Shown here: piece by piece, positions 18,931-28,399 of the stretch | How the letters are laid out: each line of letters starts with the position of its first letter | Numbering within the stretch: the first letter of the stretch is position 1 | DNA from: Actinoplanes xinjiangensis | GTDB lineage: Bacteria > Actinomycetota > Actinomycetes > Mycobacteriales > Micromonosporaceae | Reading direction: 5' to 3' | Assembly: GCF_003148685.1 (NCBI RefSeq) | Contig: NZ_QGGR01000014.1 | Coordinates: 62,001-126,000 of the forward strand | Length of the DNA stretch: 64,000 nt | Translations under genes and position numbers: made by a program | Notes under the pieces: generated by a model | The model's input: the letters and a program-made list of their open reading frames with translations, nothing else | Told to the model about the DNA's origin: nothing | Databases searched by the model: none

Positions 18931-20379
18931 ATGACCCTTTTGTCGCGGCTGCGCTCCGAGCTGGCTCCGGAGCAGCTGATCACCGACCGGCAACGACTGC
19001 GGACGTACGAGTGCGACGGCCTCTCCCACTACCGGGTGGTCCCCGCGGTCGTCGTCCTCCCCCGTACCGCCGCCCAGGTCGCCGCCGTGGTCCGGGCCTG
19101 CGCCGAGGAGCGGGTGCCGTTCGTGGCCCGCGGGTCGGGTACCGGATTGTCCGGCGGGGCGCTGCCGCACGCCGACGGTGTCCTGATCGTCACCTCACAG
19201 CTGCGATCGGTCCTCGAGGTGCGGCCGGCGGACGAGCGGGCCGTGGTGCAGCCGGGCGTCATCAACCTCCACGTCAGCGCGGTCTCCAGGGAGCACGGCT
19301 ACTACTACGCGCCCGACCCGTCGAGCCAGCAGATCTGCTCGATCGGCGGCAACGTGGCGGAGAACTCCGGTGGCGCGCACTGCCTGAAATACGGGTTCAC
19401 CACCAACCACGTCACCGGCCTGCAGGTCGTCACCCCGGACGGCGACCTGGTCCGGCTCGGCGGGGCGGCGCCGGACACTCCGGGGTACGACCTGCTGGGC
19501 GCCTTCGTCGGCTCGGAGGGCACCCTGGGCGTCGCCACCGAGGTGACGGTGAAACTGACCAGACTGCCGGAGACGGTCCGCACCCTGCTCGCCGCGTTCA
19601 CCGGCACCGACCAGGCCGGCGCCGCCACCTCGGCGATCATCGCCGCCGGGGTGGTGCCGGCCGCGATCGAGATGATGGACGCGCTTTCCATCGAGGCCGC
19701 CGAGGCCGCCGTGGACTGCGGGTATCCGGCCGGTGCGGGGGCCGTCCTGATCGTCGAGCTGGACGGCCCGGCCGCCGAGGTCGACGCGCAGTTCGACGAG
19801 GTCAGCCGGCTGTGCGCGGCGAACGGCGCCTTCGAGACCCGGGTCGCCGCCGACGACGAGGAACGCCGGCTGATCTGGCAGGGCCGCAAGTCGGCGTTCG
19901 CGGCGGTCGGCCGGATCAGTCCCGACTACATCGTGCAGGACGGGGTGATCCCGCGGACCGCACTGCCGACGGTGCTGCGCCGGATCAACGAGGTCGCCGC
20001 CGAGCACGGTGTCCGGGTCGCCAACGTGTTCCACGCCGGCGACGGCAACCTGCATCCGCTGGTCCTCTTCGACGACGGTGTGCCGGGCGAGGCGGACCGC
20101 GCGGAGGCCGTCTCCGGCGCCATCCTCGACCTGTGCATCGAGCACGGCGGCTCGATCACCGGCGAACACGGTGTCGGCGTCGACAAGGCCCGCTACATGC
20201 CCCGCATGTTCACCGACGACGACCTGGACACAATGCAGCTGGTCCGGTGCGCGTTCGACCCGGACGGCATCGCCAACCCGGGCAAGGTCTTCCCCACTCC
20301 ACGGTTGTGCGGCGAACGGCCGGGCCGCCACCGCGGCGCCCACCCGCTGCAGGAGACCGGCGTGGCGGAGGTCTTCTGA
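18931..20379 (+). CDS. glcD: FAD-linked oxidase, glycolate oxidase subunit GlcD-like
   Basis: The ATG follows GAGGAGGATCCG. The 482 residues show the PCMH/VAO FAD-binding fold: ARGSGTGLSGGALPHADGVLI (about 70-90), SIGGNVAENSGGAHCLKYG and GSEGTLGVATEV. A C-terminal FAD-oxidase domain carries VFHAGDGNLHPL (about 370) and ITGEHGVGVDKARYMP. It oxidises a 2-hydroxy acid such as glycolate or lactate. It is first in a GlcD-GlcE-GlcF-type operon (40-base gap to the next gene), so the electron path probably runs from FAD to the iron-sulfur subunit and the quinone pool. Confidence 0.92.
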   Translation: MTLLSRLRSELAPEQLITDRQRLRTYECDGLSHYRVVPAVVVLPRTAAQVAAVVRACAEERVPFVARGSGTGLSGGALPHADGVLIVTSQLRSVLEVRPADERAVVQPGVINLHVSAVSREHGYYYAPDPSSQQICSIGGNVAENSGGAHCLKYGFTTNHVTGLQVVTPDGDLVRLGGAAPDTPGYDLLGAFVGSEGTLGVATEVTVKLTRLPETVRTLLAAFTGTDQAGAATSAIIAAGVVPAAIEMMDALSIEAAEAAVDCGYPAGAGAVLIVELDGPAAEVDAQFDEVSRLCAANGAFETRVAADDEERRLIWQGRKSAFAAVGRISPDYIVQDGVIPRTALPTVLRRINEVAAEHGVRVANVFHAGDGNLHPLVLFDDGVPGEADRAEAVSGAILDLCIEHGGSITGEHGVGVDKARYMPRMFTDDDLDTMQLVRCAFDPDGIANPGKVFPTPRLCGERPGRHRGAHPLQETGVAEVF

Positions 20380-20419
20380 TGCCGCCGCCCGTCTCCCCGC
20401 ACGTTCCCGGAGGCCGACG

Positions 20420-21679
20420 ATGAGTGTGCTCGACGATCTCGCGGTCGAGGCCGGGGACGACGACGTGGTCGCCGGCGTGCCGGCGCGCCTGGTCGCCGCG
20501 CCCGCGACCACCGAGGAGGCGGCCGCGCTGGTCGCCGCGAGCCGCGATCTCACCGTGGTGGTCCGCGGCGGCGGCACGAAGATCCACCAGGGGCCGCCGC
20601 CGCGCGAACTCGACCTGATCATCGACACCCGGCGGCTGACCGGCATCGTCGAACACGCCGCCGGCGACCTGATCACGGTGGCCCGGGCCGGCACCCCGAT
20701 GGCCGACCTGCACCGCCTGCCCGGCCAGCAACTCGCCCTCGACGCGCCACCGGCGGCGACGGCCGGCGGCACGGTCGCGGCGAACGCCAGCGGACCCCGG
20801 CGGCTGCGGTACGGCACGGCCCGCGACCTGCTGATCGGCATCACCGTCGTCCGGCCGGACGGCCGGATCACGAAATCCGGCGGCAAGGTGGTCAAGAACG
20901 TCGCCGGATACGACCTGGGCAAGCTCTACACCGGATCGCAGGGCACCCTCGGGCTGATCACCGAGTGCGTCTTCCGGTTGCATCCGGTCCCGCTCCACAC
21001 CAATTTCGTACGGTCGAACGCCCCACCCACCCACGCGGCTAACGTCCTGGCCGGCCAGTTCGCAGCGAGCGCTCTCGAGATCAACGCCGCCCCCGGCTCC
21101 GATCCGGAGATCGCCGTCCTCCTGGAGGGCACCGCAGCCGGTGTCCGCGACCGCGCCGCCGCCCTGGCCCGCCTCCTCGACGGGGAGGTGACCGATACGC
21201 CGCCACCGTGGTGGGACACGCCCCCGTGGCCCGCCGGCGACGACGTTCTCGCCCTGAAGCTGACCGGCACCCTCTCCGGGGTTCCCGCCCTGGTCAGCGC
21301 CGCCGTCGACGCGGGCCTGACGATCCGCGGCTCCGCCGGAACCGGAGTCCTCTACGCCGGCGCCTCTTTCCCCACCGTGCCCCTCTCCCCCGCGTCTACC
21401 CACCCCGACTCCGACCAGCCCGCCTCTATCCGGTCCGCCTCCCCGGCCAGTGGCACCGCGCCGGGTCCGCGTGGCGACGCGGCTCGGGTGGTGGCACTGC
21501 TGCGGGCGGCGGCCGCGGCGGCCGGCGGGCACGCGGTGGTGCTGAACGCTCCGCCGACGGTGCGGGACCGGATCGACATGTGGGGTCCGGTGCCGGGGCT
21601 GGACCTCATGCGCCGGGTGAAGGACCAGTTCGACCCGGACCACCGCTTCGCGCCCGGCCGCTTCGTGGGAGGTATCTGA
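20420..21679 (+). CDS. glcE: FAD-binding oxidase, glycolate oxidase subunit GlcE-like
   Basis: Start at the ATG at 20420 after GGAGGCCGACG; 419 residues. It carries the FAD_binding_4 domain (VVVRGGGTKIHQG, about 50-62), TAGGTVAANASGPRRLRYGTARD, and KVVKNVAGYDLGKLYTGSQGTLG. That is the smaller, partly degenerate partner of GlcD. A Pro/Ser/Ala-rich insert (about residues 315-350) interrupts the C-terminal domain. The stop codon shares its last base with the next start (TGATG), so translation is coupled. Confidence 0.9.
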   Translation: MSVLDDLAVEAGDDDVVAGVPARLVAAPATTEEAAALVAASRDLTVVVRGGGTKIHQGPPPRELDLIIDTRRLTGIVEHAAGDLITVARAGTPMADLHRLPGQQLALDAPPAATAGGTVAANASGPRRLRYGTARDLLIGITVVRPDGRITKSGGKVVKNVAGYDLGKLYTGSQGTLGLITECVFRLHPVPLHTNFVRSNAPPTHAANVLAGQFAASALEINAAPGSDPEIAVLLEGTAAGVRDRAAALARLLDGEVTDTPPPWWDTPPWPAGDDVLALKLTGTLSGVPALVSAAVDAGLTIRGSAGTGVLYAGASFPTVPLSPASTHPDSDQPASIRSASPASGTAPGPRGDAARVVALLRAAAAAAGGHAVVLNAPPTVRDRIDMWGPVPGLDLMRRVKDQFDPDHRFAPGRFVGGI

Positions 21680-23223
21680 TGTCCGGCACCACGCCCGACC
21701 GCGACCACTCCGGGCCGATCCCGGTCGGCGCCACCACATCCGGCCCCGACGCATCCGCGCCGATCCCGGTCGGCGCCACCCACGGAACGGGCACCCCACC
21801 GACTGAGGCCCTGCACGGGGCCGGCGGCCCGGCCATCACGCCTCCGGCGTCCACGGCGACTGCGGGGTCCACGGCGTCCGCGACTTCCACGGCGTCCGCG
21901 ACGGACGTGCTCCGGGCCGCGGAGGATGGCACGGCCTTCGACGCGGACCATCCGCCGAGCGCCGACCTCGTGTCCGATTGTGTTCACTGTGGGTTCTGCC
22001 TGACGACGTGCCCCACCTATGTGCTGTGGGGCGAGGAGATGGACTCGCCGCGCGGGCGGATCCATCTCATCGGGCAGGGGCTGTCCGGTGAGCCGCTGAG
22101 CGACTCGATGGTCGGCCACTTCGACAACTGTCTCGGCTGCATGGCGTGTGTGACCGCGTGCCCGTCGGGAGTGCGGTACGACCGGCTGATCGAGGACACC
22201 CGCGCCCAGGTGGAGCGTCGGCACCGGCGGGGTGCACGGGACCGGGCGCTGCGGGCGGCGATCTTCGCGCTGTTCCCGTACCCGAGACGGCTCCGGCTGT
22301 TGCGGGGGCCGCTCCGGGCGTACCGCATGATCGGTCTGAAGAGGCTCGTCGAACGCACCGGACTGCTGCAACGTCTCGCGCCCACCCTGGCCACCCTCGA
22401 TTCCCTCGCGCCGCCGCTGCGGAGCGTGCCGCGCCCACCGGCGCGGGTCCGGGCGCGCGGCGAACGGCGCGCGGTCGTCGGCATGCTGACCGGTTGTGTT
22501 CAGTCGGCGTTCTTTCCGGACGTCAATGCCGCGACGGTACGGATCCTGGCCGCTGAGGGCTGCGAGGTGCTGATCCCGCCGAGCCAGGGCTGCTGCGGGG
22601 CGCTGAGTGTGCACAACGGCCGCCGGGCCGAGGCGCAGCGGTTCGCCCGGCGGTTGATCGACACGTTCGAGCGGACCGGCATGGACTATTTCGTGGTCAA
22701 CGCGGCCGGTTGTGGTTCGTCGCTGAAGGAGTACGGCGACCTGCTCGCCGACGACCCGGCCTGGGCCGCGAAGGCCGCCGCGTTCACCGCGAAGGTCCGT
22801 GACCTGTCCGAACTGCTCGTCGAACTCGGCCCGGTCGCCCGCCGCCACCCGCTGCCGATGTCGGTCGCCTACCACGACGCCTGCCATCTCGGGCACGCCC
22901 AGGGGGTCCGCGCCCAGCCGCGGGCGCTGCTGCGCGGCATCCCGGACCTCGAGGTGCGCCCGATCGCCGAGGCGGAGATCTGCTGCGGGTCGGCCGGGGT
23001 CTGGAACGTCCTCAACCCGGAGCCGGCCACCGAACTCGGCGACCGCAAGGCCCACGCGGTGCTGGCCACCAGTGCGGAACTCCTGGTAACCGCCAATCCG
23101 GGCTGCCTCATGCAGGTCGCCGCTGGGGTCCGCCGCCAGGGCGGGACGATCGCCCTGGCCCACACCGCCCACGTCCTCGACGCGTCGATCCGCAACCTCG
23201 GCCCGGACGCCCTGCTCTCCTGA
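21679..23223 (+). CDS. glcF: Iron-sulfur subunit, glycolate oxidase GlcF-like
   Basis: Start at the ATG at 21679 preceded by GGGAGGTATCTG; 514 residues. Two 4Fe-4S motifs are intact: CVHCGFCLTTCP (about 100) and CLGCMACVTACP (about 154). Two CCG cysteine-rich domains follow (GCCGALSVHNG and CCGSAGVWN). The protein passes electrons from GlcD/GlcE to the respiratory chain. It has about 90 extra N-terminal residues of Thr/Ala/Gly/Ser-rich low complexity, including the direct repeat PIPVGATxxG twice (DNA near 21718 and 21762). The operon ends just before a 25-bp-stem hairpin. Confidence 0.92.
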   Translation: MSGTTPDRDHSGPIPVGATTSGPDASAPIPVGATHGTGTPPTEALHGAGGPAITPPASTATAGSTASATSTASATDVLRAAEDGTAFDADHPPSADLVSDCVHCGFCLTTCPTYVLWGEEMDSPRGRIHLIGQGLSGEPLSDSMVGHFDNCLGCMACVTACPSGVRYDRLIEDTRAQVERRHRRGARDRALRAAIFALFPYPRRLRLLRGPLRAYRMIGLKRLVERTGLLQRLAPTLATLDSLAPPLRSVPRPPARVRARGERRAVVGMLTGCVQSAFFPDVNAATVRILAAEGCEVLIPPSQGCCGALSVHNGRRAEAQRFARRLIDTFERTGMDYFVVNAAGCGSSLKEYGDLLADDPAWAAKAAAFTAKVRDLSELLVELGPVARRHPLPMSVAYHDACHLGHAQGVRAQPRALLRGIPDLEVRPIAEAEICCGSAGVWNVLNPEPATELGDRKAHAVLATSAELLVTANPGCLMQVAAGVRRQGGTIALAHTAHVLDASIRNLGPDALLS

Positions 23224-23231
23224 CGTCACCC

Positions 23232-23288
23232 CCGGCTGGTCGTGGGCGCTGTCTCACGACGCTTGAGACAGCGCCCACGACCAGCCGG
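23232..23288. terminator. Perfect 25-bp stem-loop after glcF
   Basis: Bases 23232-23256 and 23264-23288 are exact reverse complements, with a 7-base loop (CGACGCT). It begins eight bases after the glcF stop region. No T-run follows. It is likely a strong terminator or RNA-protecting hairpin; the length and perfection are unusual. Confidence 0.8.
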
Positions 23289-23598
23289 AAAGATCGTTCG
23301 CGTCCGGCCGACAGGCCGACCGGGAAGTCGGCCGGGAGGCCGGGAACGCGGGGAGCCGGGCCCCGTAGCCGCCCGGTCTCCCCACGCTCTCCCGGCGGGC
23401 GACCGCCGTGCGATCGCGGCGCCCCCGCGCCATCGACCCCACTCCACCACGGCCGCTCGCCCATGCGGCACCCATCCCATTCGCGCCGCACGTCTCGCCC
23501 AGCACCAGCGCCTCTCCTTGCGCCTTCACTGCCTCTCCGGTGCGCGACGACGAATCGACGGATAGCCGTTCTCCCGATGCCCATAGATGTGCGTTAAT
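23289..23598. other. Intergenic region upstream of the CBM2 esterase
   Basis: No supported gene. Near 23313-23345 there are short GACCGGGAAGTCGGCCGG-type near-repeats. The DNA immediately before 23599 is slightly AT-richer (GTGCGTTAATTG) and probably belongs to the esterase promoter. Confidence 0.35.
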
Positions 23599-23612
23599 TG
23601 GGAGCGCTCCCA
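23599..23612. promoter_or_regulatory. CebR-type LacI-family operator
   Basis: TGGGAGCGCTCCCA is a perfect 14-bp palindrome identical to the cellulose-regulon operator described for CebR in streptomycetes. It sits 48 bases before the esterase GTG start, where it could block transcription until cello-oligosaccharide inducer is present. Confidence 0.9.
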
Positions 23613-23660
23613 GCGTGCTCCGTCCCCGCACGCCCGTCAAGCACATCCCCGGAGGCATCC

Positions 23661-24728
23661 GTGCAAAGACGAAAATGGACCGTCCTCAGTCTCGTCACCG
23701 CTCTGCTGACTCTCGGCGGTTTCGCCGTCGCCACCAGCGCCAGTGCCGCCGCCGGCTGCGCCGTCAAGTACACCGTCGGCAGCCAGTGGACCGGCGGCTT
23801 CGGCGCGGCCGTCGACATCACCAACCTCGGCGACCCGATCGCGGACTGGTCGCTGGTGTTCACGTTCCCGGCCGGGCAGAGCATCACCCAACTGTGGGGC
23901 GGCTCGGTCACCCAGTCCGGCACCACGGTCACGGTCCGCAACGCCGGCTGGAACGGGTCGGTGGCCACCAACGGCAAGGCCTCGTTCGGTTTCAACGGCT
24001 CGTGGACCGGCAGCAACCCGGTGCCGGCCGCCTTCACCCTCAACGGCGTGACCTGCACCGGAGGTGTCGTGCCCCAGCCCAGCGACGGCAGCGGACTACC
24101 GAGCCCGTCCACCAGCACCGGCGGCCCGGCCCGGATCATGGCCCTGGGCGACTCGATCACCGGCTCGCCGGGATGCTGGCGCGCTCTGCTCTGGCAGCAA
24201 CTGCCCGCCACCAGGGTGGACTTCGTCGGCACTCTGCCCGGCGACGGCTGCGGCTTCCCCTACGACGGCGAGCACGAGGGCCACGGCGGATTCCTGGTCA
24301 CCAACGTCGCGAGCCAGAACCAGCTCCCCGCCTGGCTCGCCGCCGCGCGGCCGGACGTGGTCCTGATGCACTTCGGCACGAACGACGCGTGGAGCAGCAT
24401 CCCCGCCGCCACGATCCTCAACGCCTACACGACCCTGGTCGGTCAGATGCGCGCCGCCAATCCCCGTACCAAGATCATCGTGGCGCAGATCATCCCGCTC
24501 AACCCGCCGACCTGCGCCGATTGCGGTCAGCGCGTCGTCACCCTGAACGCCGCCATCCCCGCCTGGGCGGCGTCACTGAGCACCGCCGCCTCACCGATCA
24601 CCGTGGTCGACCAGTGGACCGGCTTCAACACCGGCACCGACACGTACGACGGCGTCCACCCCAACGACGCCGGCAACGTCAAGATCGCCGCTCGCTGGCT
24701 CCCGGCCGTCAAGGCCGCCATCGGCTGA
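23661..24728 (+). CDS. Secreted CBM2-SGNH/GDSL esterase (CE3-like)
   Basis: The GTG at 23661 follows GGAGGCATCC. The signal peptide (RRKWTVLSLVTALLTLGG...TSASAAAG) is cut near residue 30. Residues about 31-135 are a family 2 cellulose-binding module (CAVKYTVGSQWTGGF, NAGWNGSV, FTLNGVTC with paired cysteines). After a Ser/Pro/Thr linker comes an SGNH hydrolase (about 150-355): ALGDSITGSPGCW with the nucleophile Ser, HFGTNDAWSS, and DGVHPNDAGN with the catalytic Asp and His. The layout resembles actinomycete acetyl xylan/polysaccharide esterases, so deacetylation of hemicellulose at cellulose surfaces is likely. Controlled by the upstream CebR-type box. Confidence 0.92.
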   Translation: MQRRKWTVLSLVTALLTLGGFAVATSASAAAGCAVKYTVGSQWTGGFGAAVDITNLGDPIADWSLVFTFPAGQSITQLWGGSVTQSGTTVTVRNAGWNGSVATNGKASFGFNGSWTGSNPVPAAFTLNGVTCTGGVVPQPSDGSGLPSPSTSTGGPARIMALGDSITGSPGCWRALLWQQLPATRVDFVGTLPGDGCGFPYDGEHEGHGGFLVTNVASQNQLPAWLAAARPDVVLMHFGTNDAWSSIPAATILNAYTTLVGQMRAANPRTKIIVAQIIPLNPPTCADCGQRVVTLNAAIPAWAASLSTAASPITVVDQWTGFNTGTDTYDGVHPNDAGNVKIAARWLPAVKAAIG

Positions 24729-24736
24729 TCCCCGCC

Positions 24737-24769
24737 CGGCCGGTGGGCCGTCAGAACGCCCACCGGCCG
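24737..24769. terminator. Hairpin after the CBM2 esterase
   Basis: A perfect 12-bp stem (CGGCCGGTGGGC arms, 24737-24748 with 24758-24769) and 9-base loop lie between the esterase stop and the convergent HEAT-like gene. Probable bidirectional terminator. Confidence 0.7.
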
Positions 24770-24819
24770 TCGCGGCATCCGTCACCCGGTGGACCGTCGT
24801 GGTGGTCGGCGGCGGCCGA

Positions 24820-27800
24820 TCAGCTCGTCCAGTAGTACTTCGGGGCGGCCATGTCGACGCCGAGGGCCTCGTCCCGTACCTCGGTCTCCGGATGCCGGCG
24901 CAGTGCGTGCAGCAGGTCGCGCCACGGCGTCTTCCAGCCGAAGTCGTCGCCGAAGCCGGCCAGCGACAGCGCGAGCAGCCCGCCGGCGAGATCGCCGCGT
25001 TCCGCCAGCCGGGTGCCGGCGCCGATCAGGACCCCGGCGTCGGGCACGGTGCACAGGTCGCGCATCCGGTCGTCGAGGTGCCCGGCGGCACGTACCGCCA
25101 GGACCGGCCGGCCGGCGCACAAATCGGCGATCTCATCGAGGTTGCCCAGTCGGCCGAGGTCGATCAGCAGCCGGACGGCGGTCACGGTGAAGCCGGGCAG
25201 CCCGGCGAGCCACCGCGCCCGCTCGACGAAGTGGACCCGGTCGGCGCCGGCCGGGCGTGCGGCGGACCGGGCGGCCGCCGCCTGCGCGAGCATCTCGGCC
25301 CGGCGCCGGGCCGGGCGGTCGGTGTCCGGGCCGCCGGGCCGGTCGTCGGCGGCGTCGCGCTCCACGAGCCGGTCCAGAGCGGCACCGAAGGCCTCGTCGC
25401 CGCCGGCCTCCAGCAGTTCGGCGATCTCCAGGGCATGGGTCGTCTCGTCGAGGTCGGTGATCCGGTCGACCACCAGGCCGGTGATCCCGTCCAGCCACGG
25501 CGCCCACTCGTTGAGCCGCCCGAACGCGGCGCGGCGCACCTCCCGGTCGGTGGAGCGGCACGACGCGACGATCAGCTGTCCGTAGCGCGGGCGGTATCGC
25601 TCGGGGATCGTGTGCGCCTGCGCGTCCAGGACCGCCCGCCGTTCCTCCCGGCTGCCGGTGAGCGCGGTCTCCAGGATGCTCCAACCGGCATCGGACCGCA
25701 GCCGCTGCCGGGCGGCGGCGACGATCGCCGCACGCACGTCCCGGTGTGCGGCCGGATGCGTGTACGCGTCGAGCAGCATCGCCATCATGTGCGGCGGTCC
25801 GTAGCGGGCCAGCAGCCGCGCCGCCTCCTTCCGGCTGGTGATCTTCGCGTCGCCGGTGAGTACCGGGCCGAGCACCGCGGGCAGCCGGGACGGTGGCACG
25901 TGCTGGGCGGCGCGACCGGCCGCGTACAGCGCCACCCGGGCCCGGTCCCCACCGGCGTGCCCGAGCAGCACCGGCAGCGCGCCGGCCGGATCGCCGGTCC
26001 AGACGAGCGCACCCAGCGCCGCCTCCGCGATCGGCACCTCCGGTGCGTCGACGTGGCGCAGCGCCGACTCGCGGCCGCCCTCGGGCACCTCCGCGGCGGC
26101 CCTGACCGCGGCCGCGCGCTGCCACACGCCCTGCCCGGTGTCGGCGATGATCGACTCCTGGAGGGCCACGTACCGGGCCTGCTGTCGCGGGAGCCAGCGT
26201 TCGCAGTCACGTACCGGTCCCGGCACCCACCGGGTCCGCGCGTCGAGGAACCGGCCGCGCGGGGCGTGGTCGAGGACCCGGTCGAGCAGGTCGGTACGGG
26301 ACCGGCAGAGTGTGGGCCACACCGGGTCGACGGTGACCGTGCTCGCGTCGATGTCGAGAACCTCGGCGACCCGGTCCGCCCGGGTGCGCGGATCGTCGAG
26401 CCAGAACCGGATCGCCGTCCGGGCGACCGACGGCAGCGTGTCCGGGCCGATCGCACCGCGCAGCAGCTCCTGTAGGGCCGGCACGTTACGGGCCCGGTCG
26501 CCGAGGGCGTGGACCAGTGCGAACAGCGGACCGTACCGGCCACGGGCGATGCCGGCCTCGACCCAGCCGCGCAGCCGCTCGACGACCGCCGTCTCGTCGC
26601 CGCGGCGCAGCACGCTGTCGAAGCGGCGCAGCACCGGCGTCTGCGACCCGCTGGTCACCAGGTCGATCGTGAGCAGCGCCCATTCGCGCAGTTCCGGCAC
26701 CGCCACGTGATGTCGCAGGACGTCGGCGGCGAGCCCGCTCAGCGCCCGCATCGTGGCGACCGACCCGTCCCGGGCCTCGACCGCGTCGGTGGTCAGCTGT
26801 GTCAGGCCGGGTGCGGTGTCCGCGGTGAGCAGCCGTGCCGTTGCGGCCAGGGCGGTGAGCGCCGCCGCGCGTACCGGATCCTGCTCGTTGCGCAGCCGGT
26901 CCAGCCGGCCGATCGCCTCGGCGACCGTCCGCGGGTCGCGGGACCGGCGGGCGGCGTCCAGCAGGCGGGTGTAGCCGGTGGCGCGAATGCCCGCGTCGCC
27001 CGAACGCAGCGCGGCCGTCAGCGCGGCGGACGCCTCCGGCCACGCCAGGTGGGCACTCCACTGGAACACCGTGTCCTCCGACTCCCGGACCTCCGGCATC
27101 GCCAGCATGCGGGTCGCCTCGCGGATCCGGATCCCGGCGGGCAGCACCTCCATGATCACCTCAGCCGGAGCCCGCGCCGTCACGTCCACCTCGGCCATGG
27201 CCCGGTCGTAGAGCTCGCCCCGCCGGGACGGCGCGACCGCGCGGAGCAGGGCGGCCAGCGCCCGGTCGTTGTCGCGGAGCAGGGCGGCGAGCGGCGCCAG
27301 CTCATCGACGGAGAGCCCCGGCGTCCCCGCGGTGAGACGGCGCAGCAGCGCCCGCGGCAGCACGGTGCGGCGCAGCCAGGCGGCACGGCCGGGTGCGGTC
27401 AGCAGCCGTACGACACGGCGCGCGTCGTACGTCGCGAGGACGCCGTACGGTCGCAGCGATCCGGGCAGCGTGTCCTCGGGTCCATACCGTTCCAGCAGGT
27501 CCAGTGCCTGCGCCGGGTCGCAGCGCAGCACCGCGCCGGCGGCCTCGGCCCAGATCCGGTGACGCCGCCCGGCCGGTGCCGCCGCCAGCCGCTCACGGAT
27601 CCGGTCCAGCAGCGGGCCGGGGTGCCGCCGGACGAGTCGCGCCGGGCTCAGCGCGTGTTCCAGCTCGGGCAGCAACGCCCGTACCGTCCCGGTGCCGCAG
27701 GCCGGCAGCAGGGCGGCGGCCTCCTCGTCCCCGAACTCGGCCCGGACCTGCTCGATCAGGGCGTCCGCGACCTCGGGCCGGGCATGGCGGCGCAACGCCT

Positions 27801-28128
27801 GATAGATCCGGCGCCGCTCGACCGCGGGCCGGTCGGCATGGTCACCGGCCGGAATGCCGGCACGCAGCGCCGCGGTCAGCGCGGCATGACGAATCGACGG
27901 CTGCGGATCGAGGACCGCGGCGGCGATGCCGTCGGCGTCCTCGGCGGCCATCGCCGCGACCAGCGCGAGCCGCCTCTCGTAGGGACCCTGCTCACGCAGC
28001 TCGGCACAGACCTGGACACGGTCGGGTGCGACCCGCGCCCACTGCACGAGGCGGTTCATCCGCGCGCGGTACGTCAGCGGGTCCAGCGAGGTCAGAAGGT
28101 CACGGGTAGTGGCGAGCACGCGGCTCAT
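24820..28128 (-). CDS. Large HEAT-repeat-like protein of unknown function
   Basis: The 1102-residue protein has no signal peptide or membrane segment. It is built of successive short helical pairs rich in Ala, Leu, Arg and Asp with HEAT-like spacing (for example SIRHAALTAALRAG, DAGIRATGYTRLLDAARRS, DPVRAAALTALAAT, REVRRAAFGRLNEWAP, HPAAHRDVRAAIVAAARQRL). Such superhelical arrays usually serve as protein or nucleic-acid scaffolds; no catalytic motif is visible. It is a single gene, convergent with the CBM2 esterase. I do not know a characterised homologue. Confidence 0.75.
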   Translation of the reverse strand: MSRVLATTRDLLTSLDPLTYRARMNRLVQWARVAPDRVQVCAELREQGPYERRLALVAAMAAEDADGIAAAVLDPQPSIRHAALTAALRAGIPAGDHADRPAVERRRIYQALRRHARPEVADALIEQVRAEFGDEEAAALLPACGTGTVRALLPELEHALSPARLVRRHPGPLLDRIRERLAAAPAGRRHRIWAEAAGAVLRCDPAQALDLLERYGPEDTLPGSLRPYGVLATYDARRVVRLLTAPGRAAWLRRTVLPRALLRRLTAGTPGLSVDELAPLAALLRDNDRALAALLRAVAPSRRGELYDRAMAEVDVTARAPAEVIMEVLPAGIRIREATRMLAMPEVRESEDTVFQWSAHLAWPEASAALTAALRSGDAGIRATGYTRLLDAARRSRDPRTVAEAIGRLDRLRNEQDPVRAAALTALAATARLLTADTAPGLTQLTTDAVEARDGSVATMRALSGLAADVLRHHVAVPELREWALLTIDLVTSGSQTPVLRRFDSVLRRGDETAVVERLRGWVEAGIARGRYGPLFALVHALGDRARNVPALQELLRGAIGPDTLPSVARTAIRFWLDDPRTRADRVAEVLDIDASTVTVDPVWPTLCRSRTDLLDRVLDHAPRGRFLDARTRWVPGPVRDCERWLPRQQARYVALQESIIADTGQGVWQRAAAVRAAAEVPEGGRESALRHVDAPEVPIAEAALGALVWTGDPAGALPVLLGHAGGDRARVALYAAGRAAQHVPPSRLPAVLGPVLTGDAKITSRKEAARLLARYGPPHMMAMLLDAYTHPAAHRDVRAAIVAAARQRLRSDAGWSILETALTGSREERRAVLDAQAHTIPERYRPRYGQLIVASCRSTDREVRRAAFGRLNEWAPWLDGITGLVVDRITDLDETTHALEIAELLEAGGDEAFGAALDRLVERDAADDRPGGPDTDRPARRRAEMLAQAAAARSAARPAGADRVHFVERARWLAGLPGFTVTAVRLLIDLGRLGNLDEIADLCAGRPVLAVRAAGHLDDRMRDLCTVPDAGVLIGAGTRLAERGDLAGGLLALSLAGFGDDFGWKTPWRDLLHALRRHPETEVRDEALGVDMAAPKYYWTS

Positions 28129-28172
28129 TGTGCCCGCCGGCCGGCCCGGATCAGATCGATTATCCGCCCGCG

Positions 28173-28295
28173 TCAGCGGTCGACGGCCATCTCACCGAGT
28201 TCGGACCAGTCGGACTGGTCGACGGACTGGCTGATGATCCGCGGGGTGGCGGCCAGGTAGGGCGGCAGGTCCCGCCGGGCGTGCCTGAAGTGCTC
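28173..28295 (-). pseudogene. Possible remnant of a gene 3' end
   Basis: On the minus strand a short open stretch reads with normal protein character (YLAATPRIISQSVDQSDW then ELGEMAVDR and a stop at 28173) but has no in-frame start or upstream body. It may be the tail of a lost gene, or chance. The surrounding 28129-28399 gap holds nothing else I can name. Confidence 0.25.
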
Positions 28296-28399
28296 GGATC
28301 CGGCAGTCCGGTCACCCGCCGGCGGGGGTGGGCGGCCCCGCTACCAGATCGTGGTCCCGGCGGTCCGGCGATCTGCGCCGGAGGGCCTAGCCTGAGGGG

